Positions 36,078-45,106 of a stretch of DNA of 64,000 nucleotides are shown here, in pieces. Position numbers and translations under genes: made by a program. The stretch's first letter is position 1. Each line of letters starts with the position of its first letter. Source of the stretch: Elioraea sp. (GTDB taxonomy: Bacteria > Pseudomonadota > Alphaproteobacteria > Acetobacterales > Acetobacteraceae); the NCBI RefSeq assembly GCF_022842375.1, contig NZ_JALHPR010000002.1, positions 124,001 to 188,000 on the forward strand. The letters are read 5' to 3'. The notes beneath the pieces were generated by a model that saw nothing but the letters and a program-made list of their open reading frames with translations, had not been told where the DNA came from and did not search any database.

Positions 36078-36934
36078 GTGCCGCCGCGTCGCTGCCAACC
36101 TCCCGTCTCGCCTGGGTTCTCGACAGGCTCTGGCACAACCGCTCGGCCCGCATCGGCGGCGGGATCATCGCCATCATCCTGCTGTGCGCTGCCTTCGCGC
36201 CATGGATCGCGCCGCATGACCCGATGGCGATCGACACGCTGCGCCGCCTCGAACCGCCGAGCGCGGAACACTGGCTCGGCACCGACGAGGTGGGGCGCGA
36301 CCTCGCCAGCAGGCTGATCCACGGCACGCGGTACTTCGTGCTGATCTGCCTGATCACCACAGTGATCGCCGGCGTCATCGGCACCGTGCTCGGCCTCATC
36401 TCCGGCGCGGGGCCGCTGATCGCCGATGCGGTGATCATGCGCTTCGTCGACGTGCTGCTCGCCTTCCCAACCATCCTGCTCGTGCTCGCCGTCATCGCCA
36501 TCCTCGGCCCCTCGCTCACGACGGCGATGGTCGCGGTCGGCATCGGCAACATCCCCGGCTATGCGCGGCTGGTCCGCAGTGCTGCCCTGACCATCCGCCG
36601 CGAGGAGTATGTCGAGGCCGCGCGCGCACTCGGCGCCTCGGAACTCGGCATCATCTTCGGCACGGTGCTGCCCAACATCGTCTCGCCGCTGGTCGTCTAC
36701 ACGAGCTATGCGATGCCGCTCGCAGCCCTTGCCGCCGCCGCCCTCTCCTTCCTTGGCCTTGGCGCACAGCCGCCGGCGCCGGAATGGGGCGCGATGCTGG
36801 TCAACGCGCGCAGCTTCCTGTTCACCGCCTGGTGGGCCGTCGCAGCACCCGGGCTTGCGATCTTCGCCGCCATCCTCGGCCTCAACCTGCTCGGCAACGC
36901 GCTGCGCGACGTGCTCGACCCCCGCGATGCGTGA
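36074..36934 (+). CDS. Peptide-type ABC transporter permease (DppC-like)
   Basis: A 286-residue inner-membrane permease, started at the ATG overlapping the previous stop. Hallmarks are EHWLGTDEVGRDLASRLIHG, the EAA-loop EEYVEAARALGASELGIIFG, and QPPAPEWGAMLVNAR before the last helix. It overlaps the ATPase gene that follows by 8 bases and forms the pore with the protein at 35142. Confidence 0.94.
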   Translation: MSAAASLPTSRLAWVLDRLWHNRSARIGGGIIAIILLCAAFAPWIAPHDPMAIDTLRRLEPPSAEHWLGTDEVGRDLASRLIHGTRYFVLICLITTVIAGVIGTVLGLISGAGPLIADAVIMRFVDVLLAFPTILLVLAVIAILGPSLTTAMVAVGIGNIPGYARLVRSAALTIRREEYVEAARALGASELGIIFGTVLPNIVSPLVVYTSYAMPLAALAAAALSFLGLGAQPPAPEWGAMLVNARSFLFTAWWAVAAPGLAIFAAILGLNLLGNALRDVLDPRDA

Positions 36935-37910
36935 GGCCGCCCTCCTGTCGGTGCGTGGTCTCGCCGCGCATTTCGTCACGCGCGCGGGAACGCTGCGGGC
37001 TGTCGATGGCGTCGATCTCGATCTCGCTTCGGGAGAGGTGCTCGGCCTCGTCGGCGAGAGTGGCTGCGGCAAGACGGTGCTGGCGCTGTCGCTCATGCGG
37101 CTGGTAGAGCCGCCGGGGCGCCTCGTTGCCGGCAGCATCACGTTTGACGGCAATGACGTGACGGCGATGGACACGCGCACGATCACGCGGCTCCGCGGCC
37201 GCGGCATGGGGATGATCTTCCAGCAGCCGCGCACCAGCCTCGACCCCGTGATCCGCATCGGCAACCAGATTGCCGAGCCGCTGATCAGCCATGCCGGCAT
37301 GAGCCGCGCGGCGGCAGCGCGCGAGGCGATCGCACTTCTTGAGGCCGTGGGCATCCCCGGCGCCGAGGCGAAGGCGCGGGCCTATCCGCACGAGCTCTCC
37401 GGCGGCCAGGCGCAGCGCGTGATGATCGCAATCGCACTCGCGCTGAAGCCCCGCCTGCTGATCGCCGACGAGCCGACGACATCGCTCGACGTGACGGTGC
37501 AGGCGCAGATCCTCGCGCTGCTGCGCGAGCGCTGCCGCGCGCTCGGCACGGCGCTGATCCTCGTCACGCATGATATCGGCGTGGTCGCGCAGCTCGCCGA
37601 TCGGGTCGCGGTGATGTACGCGGGCCGGATCGTCGAGCAGGGGCCGGTCGGTGACATCTTCGCCGCCCCCGCCCACCCCTACACCCAGGGGCTGCTGCAA
37701 TCCGCCCCCGTGCTTGGGCGGCGGCGCGAGCGGCTGGCGGCGATCGAGGGCAACATCCCCGATCTCTCGCGCCCCATCCCCGGCTGCGCGTTCGCGCCGC
37801 GCTGCGACCATCGCCCCACGATGGGCGAGCGGTGTGACCGCGAGATGCCGCCGGCACTCGCCGTCACCCCCGCACACGCCGCGCGCTGCTGGCGGCTCGC
37901 GACGCCATGA
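36927..37910 (+). CDS. Peptide-type ABC transporter ATP-binding protein (DppD-like)
   Basis: A 327-residue ATPase. Walker A reads GESGCGKT near residue 40, Q-loop [13 protein letters not shown], signature LSGGQAQR (Gln-Ala in place of the usual Met/Gln), Walker [13 protein letters not shown], switch VTHDIGVV. The C-terminal oligopeptide domain has [13 protein letters not shown]. It overlaps its DppF-like partner by 4 bases. Confidence 0.95.
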   Translation: MREAALLSVRGLAAHFVTRAGTLRAVDGVDLDLASGEVLGLVGESGCGKTVLALSLMRLVEPPGRLVAGSITFDGNDVTAMDTRTITRLRGRGMGMIFQQPRTSLDPVIRIGNQIAEPLISHAGMSRAAAAREAIALLEAVGIPGAEAKARAYPHELSGGQAQRVMIAIALALKPRLLIADEPTTSLDVTVQAQILALLRERCRALGTALILVTHDIGVVAQLADRVAVMYAGRIVEQGPVGDIFAAPAHPYTQGLLQSAPVLGRRRERLAAIEGNIPDLSRPIPGCAFAPRCDHRPTMGERCDREMPPALAVTPAHAARCWRLATP

Positions 37911-38866
37911 GCCTGCTCGACGCGCGCGGCATCGCCGTTCGCTATCCCGTGCGCGGCGGCGTCCTGCAACGCCCGACGGCATGGGTCCGCGCCGTCGATG
38001 GCGTCGACCTCACGCTCGATGCCGGCGAGACGCTCGGCCTGGTCGGCGAATCGGGAAGCGGCAAGTCGACCCTCGGGCGCGCGCTGATTGCGCTGCGCCG
38101 TCCCGATGCTGGAACGATCCGTTTCGCTGGCGACGACATCCTTGCACTCGATGCCGCTGGGCTGAAGGCGCTGCGCCGGCGGATGCAGATCGTATTCCAG
38201 GACCCCAACGCGTCACTTGATCCGAGGCGCACCGTCGGCGGCTCGGTGCGCATGGGGCTTGACCTGCATGCCATCGGCACAGGCGCGGAGCGGCGCGAGG
38301 CGGTGGCGGAGATGTTCCGCCGCGTCGGGCTGAGGCCAGAGCATGTCACGCGCTTTCCCCACGAGTTCTCCGGCGGCCAGCGCCAGCGCATCGGCATCGC
38401 CCGCGCGCTGATCCTGAACCCGGAGCTGCTCGTGTGCGACGAGGCCGTCTCCGCCCTCGATGTGTCGGTGCAGGCGCAGATCCTGAACCTGCTGAAGGAT
38501 CTGCAGGCGGAACGGCGGCTCGCGATGCTGTTCATCTCGCACAACCTCGCCGTGGTCGAGCACATGGCGGACAGGATCGCGGTGATGTATGCCGGGCGCA
38601 TCGTCGAGGAAGCGAAGCGGGATGCGCTGTTCGCCGCACCGCGTCACCCCTATACCCGCGCGCTGCTCTCGGCCGTGCCGACGCCTGACCCGACGCGGCG
38701 TGACCCGAGCCCACCGCCGCTCGGCGAGCCGCCCGACCCTGCGAACCTGCCGACGGGCTGTCGTTTCCGCAGCCGCTGCCCGATCGCCATGCCACGCTGC
38801 GCGACAGAGGAACCGGCCCTGGCCGCACTGGCGCCAGGCCACAAGGCCGCATGCTGGGCGGCATGA
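37907..38866 (+). CDS. Peptide-type ABC transporter ATP-binding protein (DppF-like)
   Basis: A 319-residue ATPase. Walker [10 protein letters not shown] is near residue 46, Q-loop [13 protein letters not shown], signature FSGGQRQR, Walker [13 protein letters not shown], switch ISHNLAVV (Asn replaces the common Asp after the switch His). The C-terminal stretch [10 protein letters not shown] is typical. It is followed after 19 bases by the D-aminopeptidase-like gene. Confidence 0.95.
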   Translation: MSLLDARGIAVRYPVRGGVLQRPTAWVRAVDGVDLTLDAGETLGLVGESGSGKSTLGRALIALRRPDAGTIRFAGDDILALDAAGLKALRRRMQIVFQDPNASLDPRRTVGGSVRMGLDLHAIGTGAERREAVAEMFRRVGLRPEHVTRFPHEFSGGQRQRIGIARALILNPELLVCDEAVSALDVSVQAQILNLLKDLQAERRLAMLFISHNLAVVEHMADRIAVMYAGRIVEEAKRDALFAAPRHPYTRALLSAVPTPDPTRRDPSPPPLGEPPDPANLPTGCRFRSRCPIAMPRCATEEPALAALAPGHKAACWAA

Positions 38867-38885
38867 CACCAGGAGGACACCGTCC

Positions 38886-40490
38886 GTGACCGATCTTGCG
38901 ACACGCGCGCTCGAAAACCGAATCGACAGCCTGATCGCACCCTGGCGTGGGGCGGGGCCGGGCATCACCGTCGGCGTCGTGCGCGGGGGGGAGCTCATCG
39001 CCCACCGCCATGTCGGGCTTGCAAGCGTCGAGCACGGCGTGCCGATCGGAGGTGCGACGCGGTTCCGCATCGCCTCGGTCAGCAAGCAGTTCACCTGTGC
39101 CGCGATCCTGCTGCTTGCCGCGCGTGGCCTGCTCGACATCGAGGCGCCGGCGAAGGACCTGCTTCCTGACCTGCCTGGCGCCTATGCGGCGATCACCATC
39201 GCCCAGCTGATGCATAACACGAGTGGCATCCGCGACATGCTCGAGCTCCAGCGCCACGGCGGCGGCGATCTCGGCACGCCGATCGCAGCAGCCGACCTGC
39301 TCGAGGCGATCCTCCGCCAGCGCTCGCTGAACTTCGAACCAGGCTCACGCTATCTCTACAGCAACAGCAACTTCTTCCTGCTCGGCCTCATCGTCGAGAA
39401 GCTGACCGGGGCAGCGCTCGAGGATGTGCTCGCGCACGAGTTCTTCCTGCCGCTGGGCATGACCGCGACGCGGCACACGCCGAACCTCACCGTGCCGATC
39501 CCCGATCTGGCGACTGGCTACGTGGTTCAGGACGGCGGCTTCATCCGCGCGCCGCATGCGTTCCCGCTCGGCGGCGAGGGAGGGCTCGTCTCCTCGGTGA
39601 TCGACCTCGCGATCTGGGCGCGGAACGCGCGCACGCGCGGCGTGCCGGGCGCATGTGTTCTCGCCGGTCTCGAACGCACCGCGCCTTTCACCAACGGCAC
39701 GATGAACCTCTATGCCCGCGGCCTGGTCGCCCGGCCCTATCGCGGTGTTCCGACATTCAGCCATGGCGGGCTGTGGCCCGGCTACCGCACCGAGTACCTG
39801 CGCGCGCCGGACCAGGACCTGGCCGTGATCGCGATCGCCAATCATGGCGGGATTGATCCGAACCTGATCGCCCACCGCGTTCTCGACATCCTGCTCGACC
39901 GGTCCGGCGCCGTTGCAGCTCCCACGATGCCGGAGAAGGACACGCTCCTGCCGCTGGCCGGACGCTACATCGCACCCGAAACGGGAGCCACGCTCGACAT
40001 CACCGTGGCGGATGATGGCACGACCACGCTTTCGACCAACGGCATGCCCTCGATCGCGGAAGCGACCGTGGATGGCTGGCTCGCCGTGCCGCGCAGCAGC
40101 GCGGTGTTCCAGGTGCGCGGCGCTGGCCCTGGTGCCGTCGAGGTCATGCTCGATGCCGGCGTCACGTCGCACTGGCGGCGCGTCGCACCGGATGCTGCGC
40201 TGCCATCCGATCTTCCGGGCGTCTATGTGAGCGAAGAAATGGCCGCACGCTGGATCGTGTCGGAGGCGCGCGGCGGCATGGCGCTTCGCGCGCACGGACC
40301 GGTGGTGCGCGGGCCTGCCTGGTCGCTCGAGCCAATCACCGCGGAGGATGTGCGCATCCACGTTCCAGGCACGCTCGCGCGCGGCTGGCTCGATGCGAGG
40401 GTCGAACGTCATGGCAGTGGTGCGATCGCGGCCCTGATCGTGAACGGTGGCCGCGTGAAGGCTGCGCGCTACGCGCGTGAGACGGGCTGA
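38886..40490 (+). CDS. Serine hydrolase, D-aminopeptidase-like (beta-lactamase fold)
   Basis: A 534-residue protein with GTG start and AGGAGG 9 bases upstream. It has no signal peptide, so it should be cytoplasmic. The penicillin-recognising triad is Ser64-x-x-Lys67 (SVSK), Tyr158-Ser-Asn160 and His293-Gly-Gly295. The HxG third motif, the spacing of the three motifs, the length and two extra beta-rich C-terminal regions (about 345-420 and 425-534) all resemble Ochrobactrum D-aminopeptidase (520 residues; Ser62, Tyr153, His287). Standing last in a peptide importer operon, it probably releases N-terminal D-residues from imported peptides or amides. An esterase role is the main alternative. Confidence 0.85.
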   Translation: MTDLATRALENRIDSLIAPWRGAGPGITVGVVRGGELIAHRHVGLASVEHGVPIGGATRFRIASVSKQFTCAAILLLAARGLLDIEAPAKDLLPDLPGAYAAITIAQLMHNTSGIRDMLELQRHGGGDLGTPIAAADLLEAILRQRSLNFEPGSRYLYSNSNFFLLGLIVEKLTGAALEDVLAHEFFLPLGMTATRHTPNLTVPIPDLATGYVVQDGGFIRAPHAFPLGGEGGLVSSVIDLAIWARNARTRGVPGACVLAGLERTAPFTNGTMNLYARGLVARPYRGVPTFSHGGLWPGYRTEYLRAPDQDLAVIAIANHGGIDPNLIAHRVLDILLDRSGAVAAPTMPEKDTLLPLAGRYIAPETGATLDITVADDGTTTLSTNGMPSIAEATVDGWLAVPRSSAVFQVRGAGPGAVEVMLDAGVTSHWRRVAPDAALPSDLPGVYVSEEMAARWIVSEARGGMALRAHGPVVRGPAWSLEPITAEDVRIHVPGTLARGWLDARVERHGSGAIAALIVNGGRVKAARYARETG

Positions 40491-40505
40491 AGCAGCGCCC
40501 GATCC

Positions 40506-40529
40506 GATGGAACGGGATCCGGTTCCATC
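40506..40529. terminator. Strong hairpin between convergent operons
   Basis: GATGGAAC and GTTCCATC form a perfect 8-base-pair stem around gggatccg, which can itself pair partly. It lies 15 bases after the stop of the serine hydrolase gene and 80 bases after the stop of the RMD1-like gene on the other strand. No T-run is present. Convergent placement makes a bidirectional terminator the best reading. Confidence 0.5.
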
Positions 40530-40608
40530 AGACCGGGCAAAGCTGCTCTGTGCATTCGTGGTTGTGGAGCACGACCTTCCGATCGAGGCCATTCGAACGG
40601 AACGGGCT

Positions 40609-41400
40609 CTAGAAAAGCCCGTAGATCGTCGTCGCGACCTCGATCGCGATCAGTGCGGTGATCGCGAGCTCGAGCCCGAGGGATCGCCGCGCCTCGACGA
40701 GCGAGAGCAGCGTCTGCACCGTCTCGCCCACGAGCGTGAGCTTGCGATCGAGCGCGGCCGCCCGTTCGCGCAGCTCGAACTCCTCGACGAGGCGAAGGTG
40801 CAGCCGGTCGAGGCCGGGATGATCCCAGAGGATGTCTGGCTTGTCCTCCGCCTGAACGCGCGTGACGGAGCGGTTGCGCGCCGAGATCGCCGCACCGATC
40901 GACCGCAGCAGCCCGCCCGACGCCAGGGCCAGCCGGCCGCGATCGCGCAGCGCCGCGATCGAGGGTTCCATCCTGTCGAGCGTTTCCGAGAGCTGCGCTT
41001 CCTGGTGGCTCAGCGCAGCACTCTTGGCGAGCGCATCGGCCACGAGGGCCAGGCGCGACGGCGCGAGATCACGCAGGCGGATGATGCCGTTCTGGTCGAT
41101 GCCGTCCTGCTCGGCGCCGGCTGCGAGCATCGCCGTCTCGATCACGAGGCGCTGCAGCCGGCCGGTGATGCGCCCGTCGAGCGAGGCGACGAAACTCCGC
41201 TCCTGCTCCGGCGTCAGCCCCAGCGACACGATGGCTCCCCAGCGGAAGGCAAACAAGAGTCCACCCGGCACCGGCTCGATCACCACGGGGTCGGCGAGGT
41301 CGAGATCGGCGCGACCGAGACCACGGACGTCGAGACGCTCACCGATCAGCGCGGCGCGCATCTGCGTCGTCGTTTCCGGCGCTGGGCCGTGCTGGGGCAT
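40609..41400 (-). CDS. RMD1/YagE-family (DUF155) protein
   Basis: A 263-residue protein. The N-terminal half has the beta-rich RMD1 pattern (VIEPVPGGLLFAFRWGAIVSLGL), the middle is helical, and the characteristic DKPDILWDHPGLDRLHLRLVEEFELRERAAALDRKL region spans about residues 180-225, with a C-terminal membrane helix. The eukaryotic relatives are mitochondrial inner-membrane proteins tied to translation; the bacterial role is unknown. It is the last gene of the run that starts at 51785, 12 bases after an SLC13 carrier gene. Confidence 0.85.
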   Translation of the reverse strand: MPQHGPAPETTTQMRAALIGERLDVRGLGRADLDLADPVVIEPVPGGLLFAFRWGAIVSLGLTPEQERSFVASLDGRITGRLQRLVIETAMLAAGAEQDGIDQNGIIRLRDLAPSRLALVADALAKSAALSHQEAQLSETLDRMEPSIAALRDRGRLALASGGLLRSIGAAISARNRSVTRVQAEDKPDILWDHPGLDRLHLRLVEEFELRERAAALDRKLTLVGETVQTLLSLVEARRSLGLELAITALIAIEVATTIYGLF

Positions 41401-41412
41401 GACTGGCCCTCG

Positions 41413-43248
41413 TCAGCGGAAGGGCAGGACGATCGGGACGAGGATCACGCTGACCACAAGAACGATCAGCGAGAACGGTACGCCGATGCGCACGAAGTCG
41501 CCGAAGGCATAGTTCCCCGGGCCCACGACCAGCGTGTTCACCGGCGATGAGATCGGCGTCATGAACGCCGTCGACGCCGCAAGCGCGACGATCATCGCGA
41601 ACGGATAGGGCGAGGCGCCGAGTTCCTGCGCGAGCGAGATCGCCACGGGTGCCATCAGCACGGCCGTCGCGGTGTTCGAGATGAAGAGGCCGAGTGCGGC
41701 GGTGAGCACGAACAGCGTGCCGAGCACGAGATGCGGCCCAGCCTCGCCGACGAGAGCGATCAGCCCATCCGAGGCAAGATCGACGCCGCCCGTACGTTGC
41801 AGCGCCAGCGAGAAGGGCAGCATGCCGACGATGAGGACGAGGCTTTTCCAGCTGATCGCGCGATAGGCGCTCGTCATGTCGACGCAGCCGAACAGGCCCA
41901 TCAGCAGGCAGCCGAGGAGTGCTGCCTGAACGTTCGGCACGACGCCCGACACCATCAGCCCGACCACCAGGGCCAGCGTGCCGAGCGCGTGCGGCGCCCG
42001 CGTGGCGGCCGGCGCGACATCGTCCAGGTCGGCCGGCAGGTTCAGCACGACGAGATCGTTGCGCACCGACTGGATCCGGCGGATGTCGTCCCAGAACCCG
42101 ATGAGGAGCAGCGTGTCGCCGGCGGCCAGCGTCTCCGTCAGCAGGTCGCCTTCGACGACGGACCGGCCGCGGCGAAGGCCGATGGCGATGAGTGCGGTTT
42201 CGTCGCGAAGCTTCGCCTGGCGCAGCGTCTGGCCGACCAGCCAGCTCTCCGCCGGCACGATCACCTCGACCATGCCGAGCGCATGCGCGCGATCGGTGAA
42301 GAAGCCGATGCCGGGGTCGAGCGGCAGCGCCTCGAGCCCGAACTCCTCGCGGAGCGCATCGAGATCGAGCCCTTCGGCGACGACATCGACGAGCATCACG
42401 TCACCCGGCTGCAGGCGGAGTTCCGGCGAGGGGCGAAGCATGTCGATGCCGAACCGACGCTCACGCTCGATCGCGAGAATAGTGATGCCGCGCGCGCGGA
42501 AGCCGATGTCCTCGATGCGGCGGTCGATCAGCGACGAGGCGGGCCCGAGCCGCACGCGATGATCGTGCGCTGACAGCCCGTACTGCGCGATCCAGTCACG
42601 CACGCTGGGGCGGCGGAACGTCGTCCCCTCGCCCGAAGAGCCGCCGCCGAGCCACTTCCGCGCAACGAGCATGTAGAGGATGGCGAGAACGAGGATCGGC
42701 ACGCCGAAGGGGGCGATGGAGAAGAAGCCGAATCCCGAGAAGCCCTGTCGGAGCAGTTCGCCGTGCACGACGAGATTCGGCGCGGTCGCGACCAGCGTGA
42801 GCATGCCGCTGATCAGCGCGGCGAAGGAGAGCGGCATCATCAGCCGCGACGGCGGCGTGCCGCTGTTCTGGCAGATGCGCAGCACGACGGGGATGAAGAT
42901 CGCGACAACAGCGGTCGAGCTCATGATCGAACCGAGCCCTGCCGTGGCACCCATCAGCAGCACGAGCAGCTTCACCTCGCTGTCGCCTGCCTTGGCGTGC
43001 ATCCAGTCACCCAGCCGCCTCGCGACGCCGGTCCGCACCAGGCCTTCGCCGATCACGAACAGGGCGGCGATCAGGATGATCGTCGGGTCGGCGAAGCCGG
43101 CGAGCGCCTCGTTCATCGTGATCACGCCCGTGACCGGCAGCGCGACGATCATGATCAGCGCCGCCGCATCCATCCGCGGCATGTTGACCACGAACATCAC
43201 GATGACGGAGGCGAGCAGCGCGAGCACCAGGGCGAGTTCAAGCGTCAA
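41413..43248 (-). CDS. SLC13/DASS-family carrier with two RCK-C domains
   Basis: A 611-residue inner-membrane transporter. The first five helices carry ALAGFADPTIILIAALFVIGEGL and the GLGSIMSSTAVVAIFIPVV motif. Between about residues 205 and 370 is a cytoplasmic insert with two RCK-C (TrkA-C) regions (e.g. SLIDRRIEDIGFRARGITILAIERE), and the C-terminal helices include FISNTATAVLMAPVAIS and PISSPVNTLVVGPG. The SNT motifs bind sodium and carboxylate in the family. Substrates are usually di- or tricarboxylates, or sulfate. A paralogue lies 21 bases upstream. Confidence 0.9.
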   Translation of the reverse strand: MTLELALVLALLASVIVMFVVNMPRMDAAALIMIVALPVTGVITMNEALAGFADPTIILIAALFVIGEGLVRTGVARRLGDWMHAKAGDSEVKLLVLLMGATAGLGSIMSSTAVVAIFIPVVLRICQNSGTPPSRLMMPLSFAALISGMLTLVATAPNLVVHGELLRQGFSGFGFFSIAPFGVPILVLAILYMLVARKWLGGGSSGEGTTFRRPSVRDWIAQYGLSAHDHRVRLGPASSLIDRRIEDIGFRARGITILAIERERRFGIDMLRPSPELRLQPGDVMLVDVVAEGLDLDALREEFGLEALPLDPGIGFFTDRAHALGMVEVIVPAESWLVGQTLRQAKLRDETALIAIGLRRGRSVVEGDLLTETLAAGDTLLLIGFWDDIRRIQSVRNDLVVLNLPADLDDVAPAATRAPHALGTLALVVGLMVSGVVPNVQAALLGCLLMGLFGCVDMTSAYRAISWKSLVLIVGMLPFSLALQRTGGVDLASDGLIALVGEAGPHLVLGTLFVLTAALGLFISNTATAVLMAPVAISLAQELGASPYPFAMIVALAASTAFMTPISSPVNTLVVGPGNYAFGDFVRIGVPFSLIVLVVSVILVPIVLPFR

Positions 43249-43269
43249 TTGCCATCTCCACAGCGCATC

Positions 43270-45081
43270 TCAGCGCGACCATACGACGGGCACGAGGAAT
43301 GTGCCGATCAGCCCGAACCATAGCAGGAGCGGCAGGCCGAGCTTCCAATAGTCACCGAACCGGTAGCTGCCAGGCCCCTGCACGATCAGGTTCGCCGTGG
43401 ACGCGACCGGGGTGAGAAAGCAGGCCGCAGCGCCGACGGCCGTCGTGATCAACGCCGCGCGCGGCGATACGCCACTTTCGATCGCCGCCGAGACGGCGAC
43501 GGGGATCACGATCAGCACGGTGGCGATGCTGCTGACAAGCTGCGTCAACGTTGCGGTGAGGACGAACAGTGCCGCGAGAACGGCATGTGTCCCACGATCC
43601 CCGACGAGGACGACGAGGCCATGCGCGATCACCTGCGCTGCACCCGTCTCGTACATCGCCGTCGACAGCGGGATGAGCGAGGCGACCATGACGAGCGCCG
43701 AGCCTGAGATGGCACGGAACGCCTGCTCGACCGTCAGGACGCGAAAGACCACGGTCGCGCAGGCCGCCAGCATGCCGGCGATCACAGTGGGCACGGCGCC
43801 GGTTGCGAGCAGCAGCACCATGCCTGCGAGGATCACGGCAGCCCGCCGCGCGCCTGACCCGAGCGCGACAGCCTGGCGGCGCACACTGTCGGGTGCATCG
43901 ACGACCAGCACCTCCGGGTCTTTCAGCTTCTCGTCGAGCGCCTTCCATGTGCCCTGGAGCAGCAGTGTATCGCCTACTGCAAGCGCGACTTCGCCGGGGC
44001 CGACATCCTCGCCGCGGCGCTGCACCGCGAGGATCAACAGATCGCCCCCCTCGGTGATCATGCCGGGAAACACCGCCTGGCCGATCAGGCGCGAGCGTGG
44101 CGGGATCATCACCTCGGCATAACCGAAGCGCGTGTTGAAGAGGGCGCCGCGGATGGCGGAACCGGCGCTCTCCGTCCGGTCGCGCAGTCCCATGCCGTCG
44201 GAGAACGACTCGACGGTCGCTCGCTCACCGTAGACGACGACGAGGTCGCCGCGGCCGATTACGGCACGGCCGGGCGCTCCCCCTTTCGGCGCAGGCTGGA
44301 TCGCGATCACGCTCAGCCCCGGCTGGTTGCGGGATTTCAACGCTGCCTTGCTCGTTCCGATGAGCGAGGAGCCGGGCTGGACCTCAAGCCGGAACGTGTC
44401 CTCGAGCAGGCGGTACTGATCGGCCAGCATCTTGGAATGGCCGCTGAGGTCGGGCGGCAGCGAGCGGCCGGTGCGCTCCGGCAGCAGGCGATGGCCGACC
44501 AGCACGATGATCAGGATCGTTCCGGCGAACAGCGGAATGCCGATGACGCTCAACTCAAAATAGCCGAACTCGGCCAGCCCGATCTCCTGCGCGGCGTCGG
44601 AGGCGACGACGTTCACGAGGCTTGCCGTCAGCACGAGCATCGAACCCGCATGGGCAGAGAAGACGAGCGGCATCAGCAGCGTCGATGGCGGGCGGCGGAG
44701 CCTGACGGAGACGAGCATCACCACGGGCAGCAGCGCCGAGACCGCACCGCTGACACCGAGGAGTGCCGTAAGCGCGCCGGCGAGCAGCGTCGTCAGCACG
44801 GTCACGCGCGTGACGTTGTCGTTGCCGAAGCGGATCAGCCCCTGCCCGACCCATGCGGTCACCCCGCTTGCCTCGAGGCTCGCGCTCACGATGAACAGCG
44901 AGGCGATGAACAGCACGGTGGGGTCGCCGAAGCCCGAGAGCGCGGTGCGGAGATCGAGCGTGCCGGTGAAGTAGAGGACGAGCACGGCGCCGAGCGCGGC
45001 AAGGGCCACGGGCACGCGCGACGACAGGAAGGCCGCCACCATCGCCGCCAGCGTGGCGAAGACGATCAGCATGCCCGACAC
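43270..45081 (-). CDS. SLC13/DASS-family carrier with RCK-C domains, second copy
   Basis: A 603-residue inner-membrane transporter. GTG 45081 is chosen because CGGAG lies 9 bases upstream; ATG 45072 is possible. It shares architecture with the 41413 gene: ALSGFGDPTVLFIASLFIVSASLE, a cytoplasmic RCK-C insert (SLIGTSKAALKSRNQPGLSVIAIQ), and C-terminal helices with SSIATVLIVIPVAVS and PVASTANLIVQGPG. The NTA-type sodium motif of the partner is here SSIATV and VSGAVSA, so ion coupling may differ. Two adjacent, divergent paralogues may form distinct carriers or a heteromer. Confidence 0.88.
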   Translation of the reverse strand: MSGMLIVFATLAAMVAAFLSSRVPVALAALGAVLVLYFTGTLDLRTALSGFGDPTVLFIASLFIVSASLEASGVTAWVGQGLIRFGNDNVTRVTVLTTLLAGALTALLGVSGAVSALLPVVMLVSVRLRRPPSTLLMPLVFSAHAGSMLVLTASLVNVVASDAAQEIGLAEFGYFELSVIGIPLFAGTILIIVLVGHRLLPERTGRSLPPDLSGHSKMLADQYRLLEDTFRLEVQPGSSLIGTSKAALKSRNQPGLSVIAIQPAPKGGAPGRAVIGRGDLVVVYGERATVESFSDGMGLRDRTESAGSAIRGALFNTRFGYAEVMIPPRSRLIGQAVFPGMITEGGDLLILAVQRRGEDVGPGEVALAVGDTLLLQGTWKALDEKLKDPEVLVVDAPDSVRRQAVALGSGARRAAVILAGMVLLLATGAVPTVIAGMLAACATVVFRVLTVEQAFRAISGSALVMVASLIPLSTAMYETGAAQVIAHGLVVLVGDRGTHAVLAALFVLTATLTQLVSSIATVLIVIPVAVSAAIESGVSPRAALITTAVGAAACFLTPVASTANLIVQGPGSYRFGDYWKLGLPLLLWFGLIGTFLVPVVWSR

Positions 45082-45106
45082 CGTCAGACGCTCCGCGTGG
45101 CGGCGC

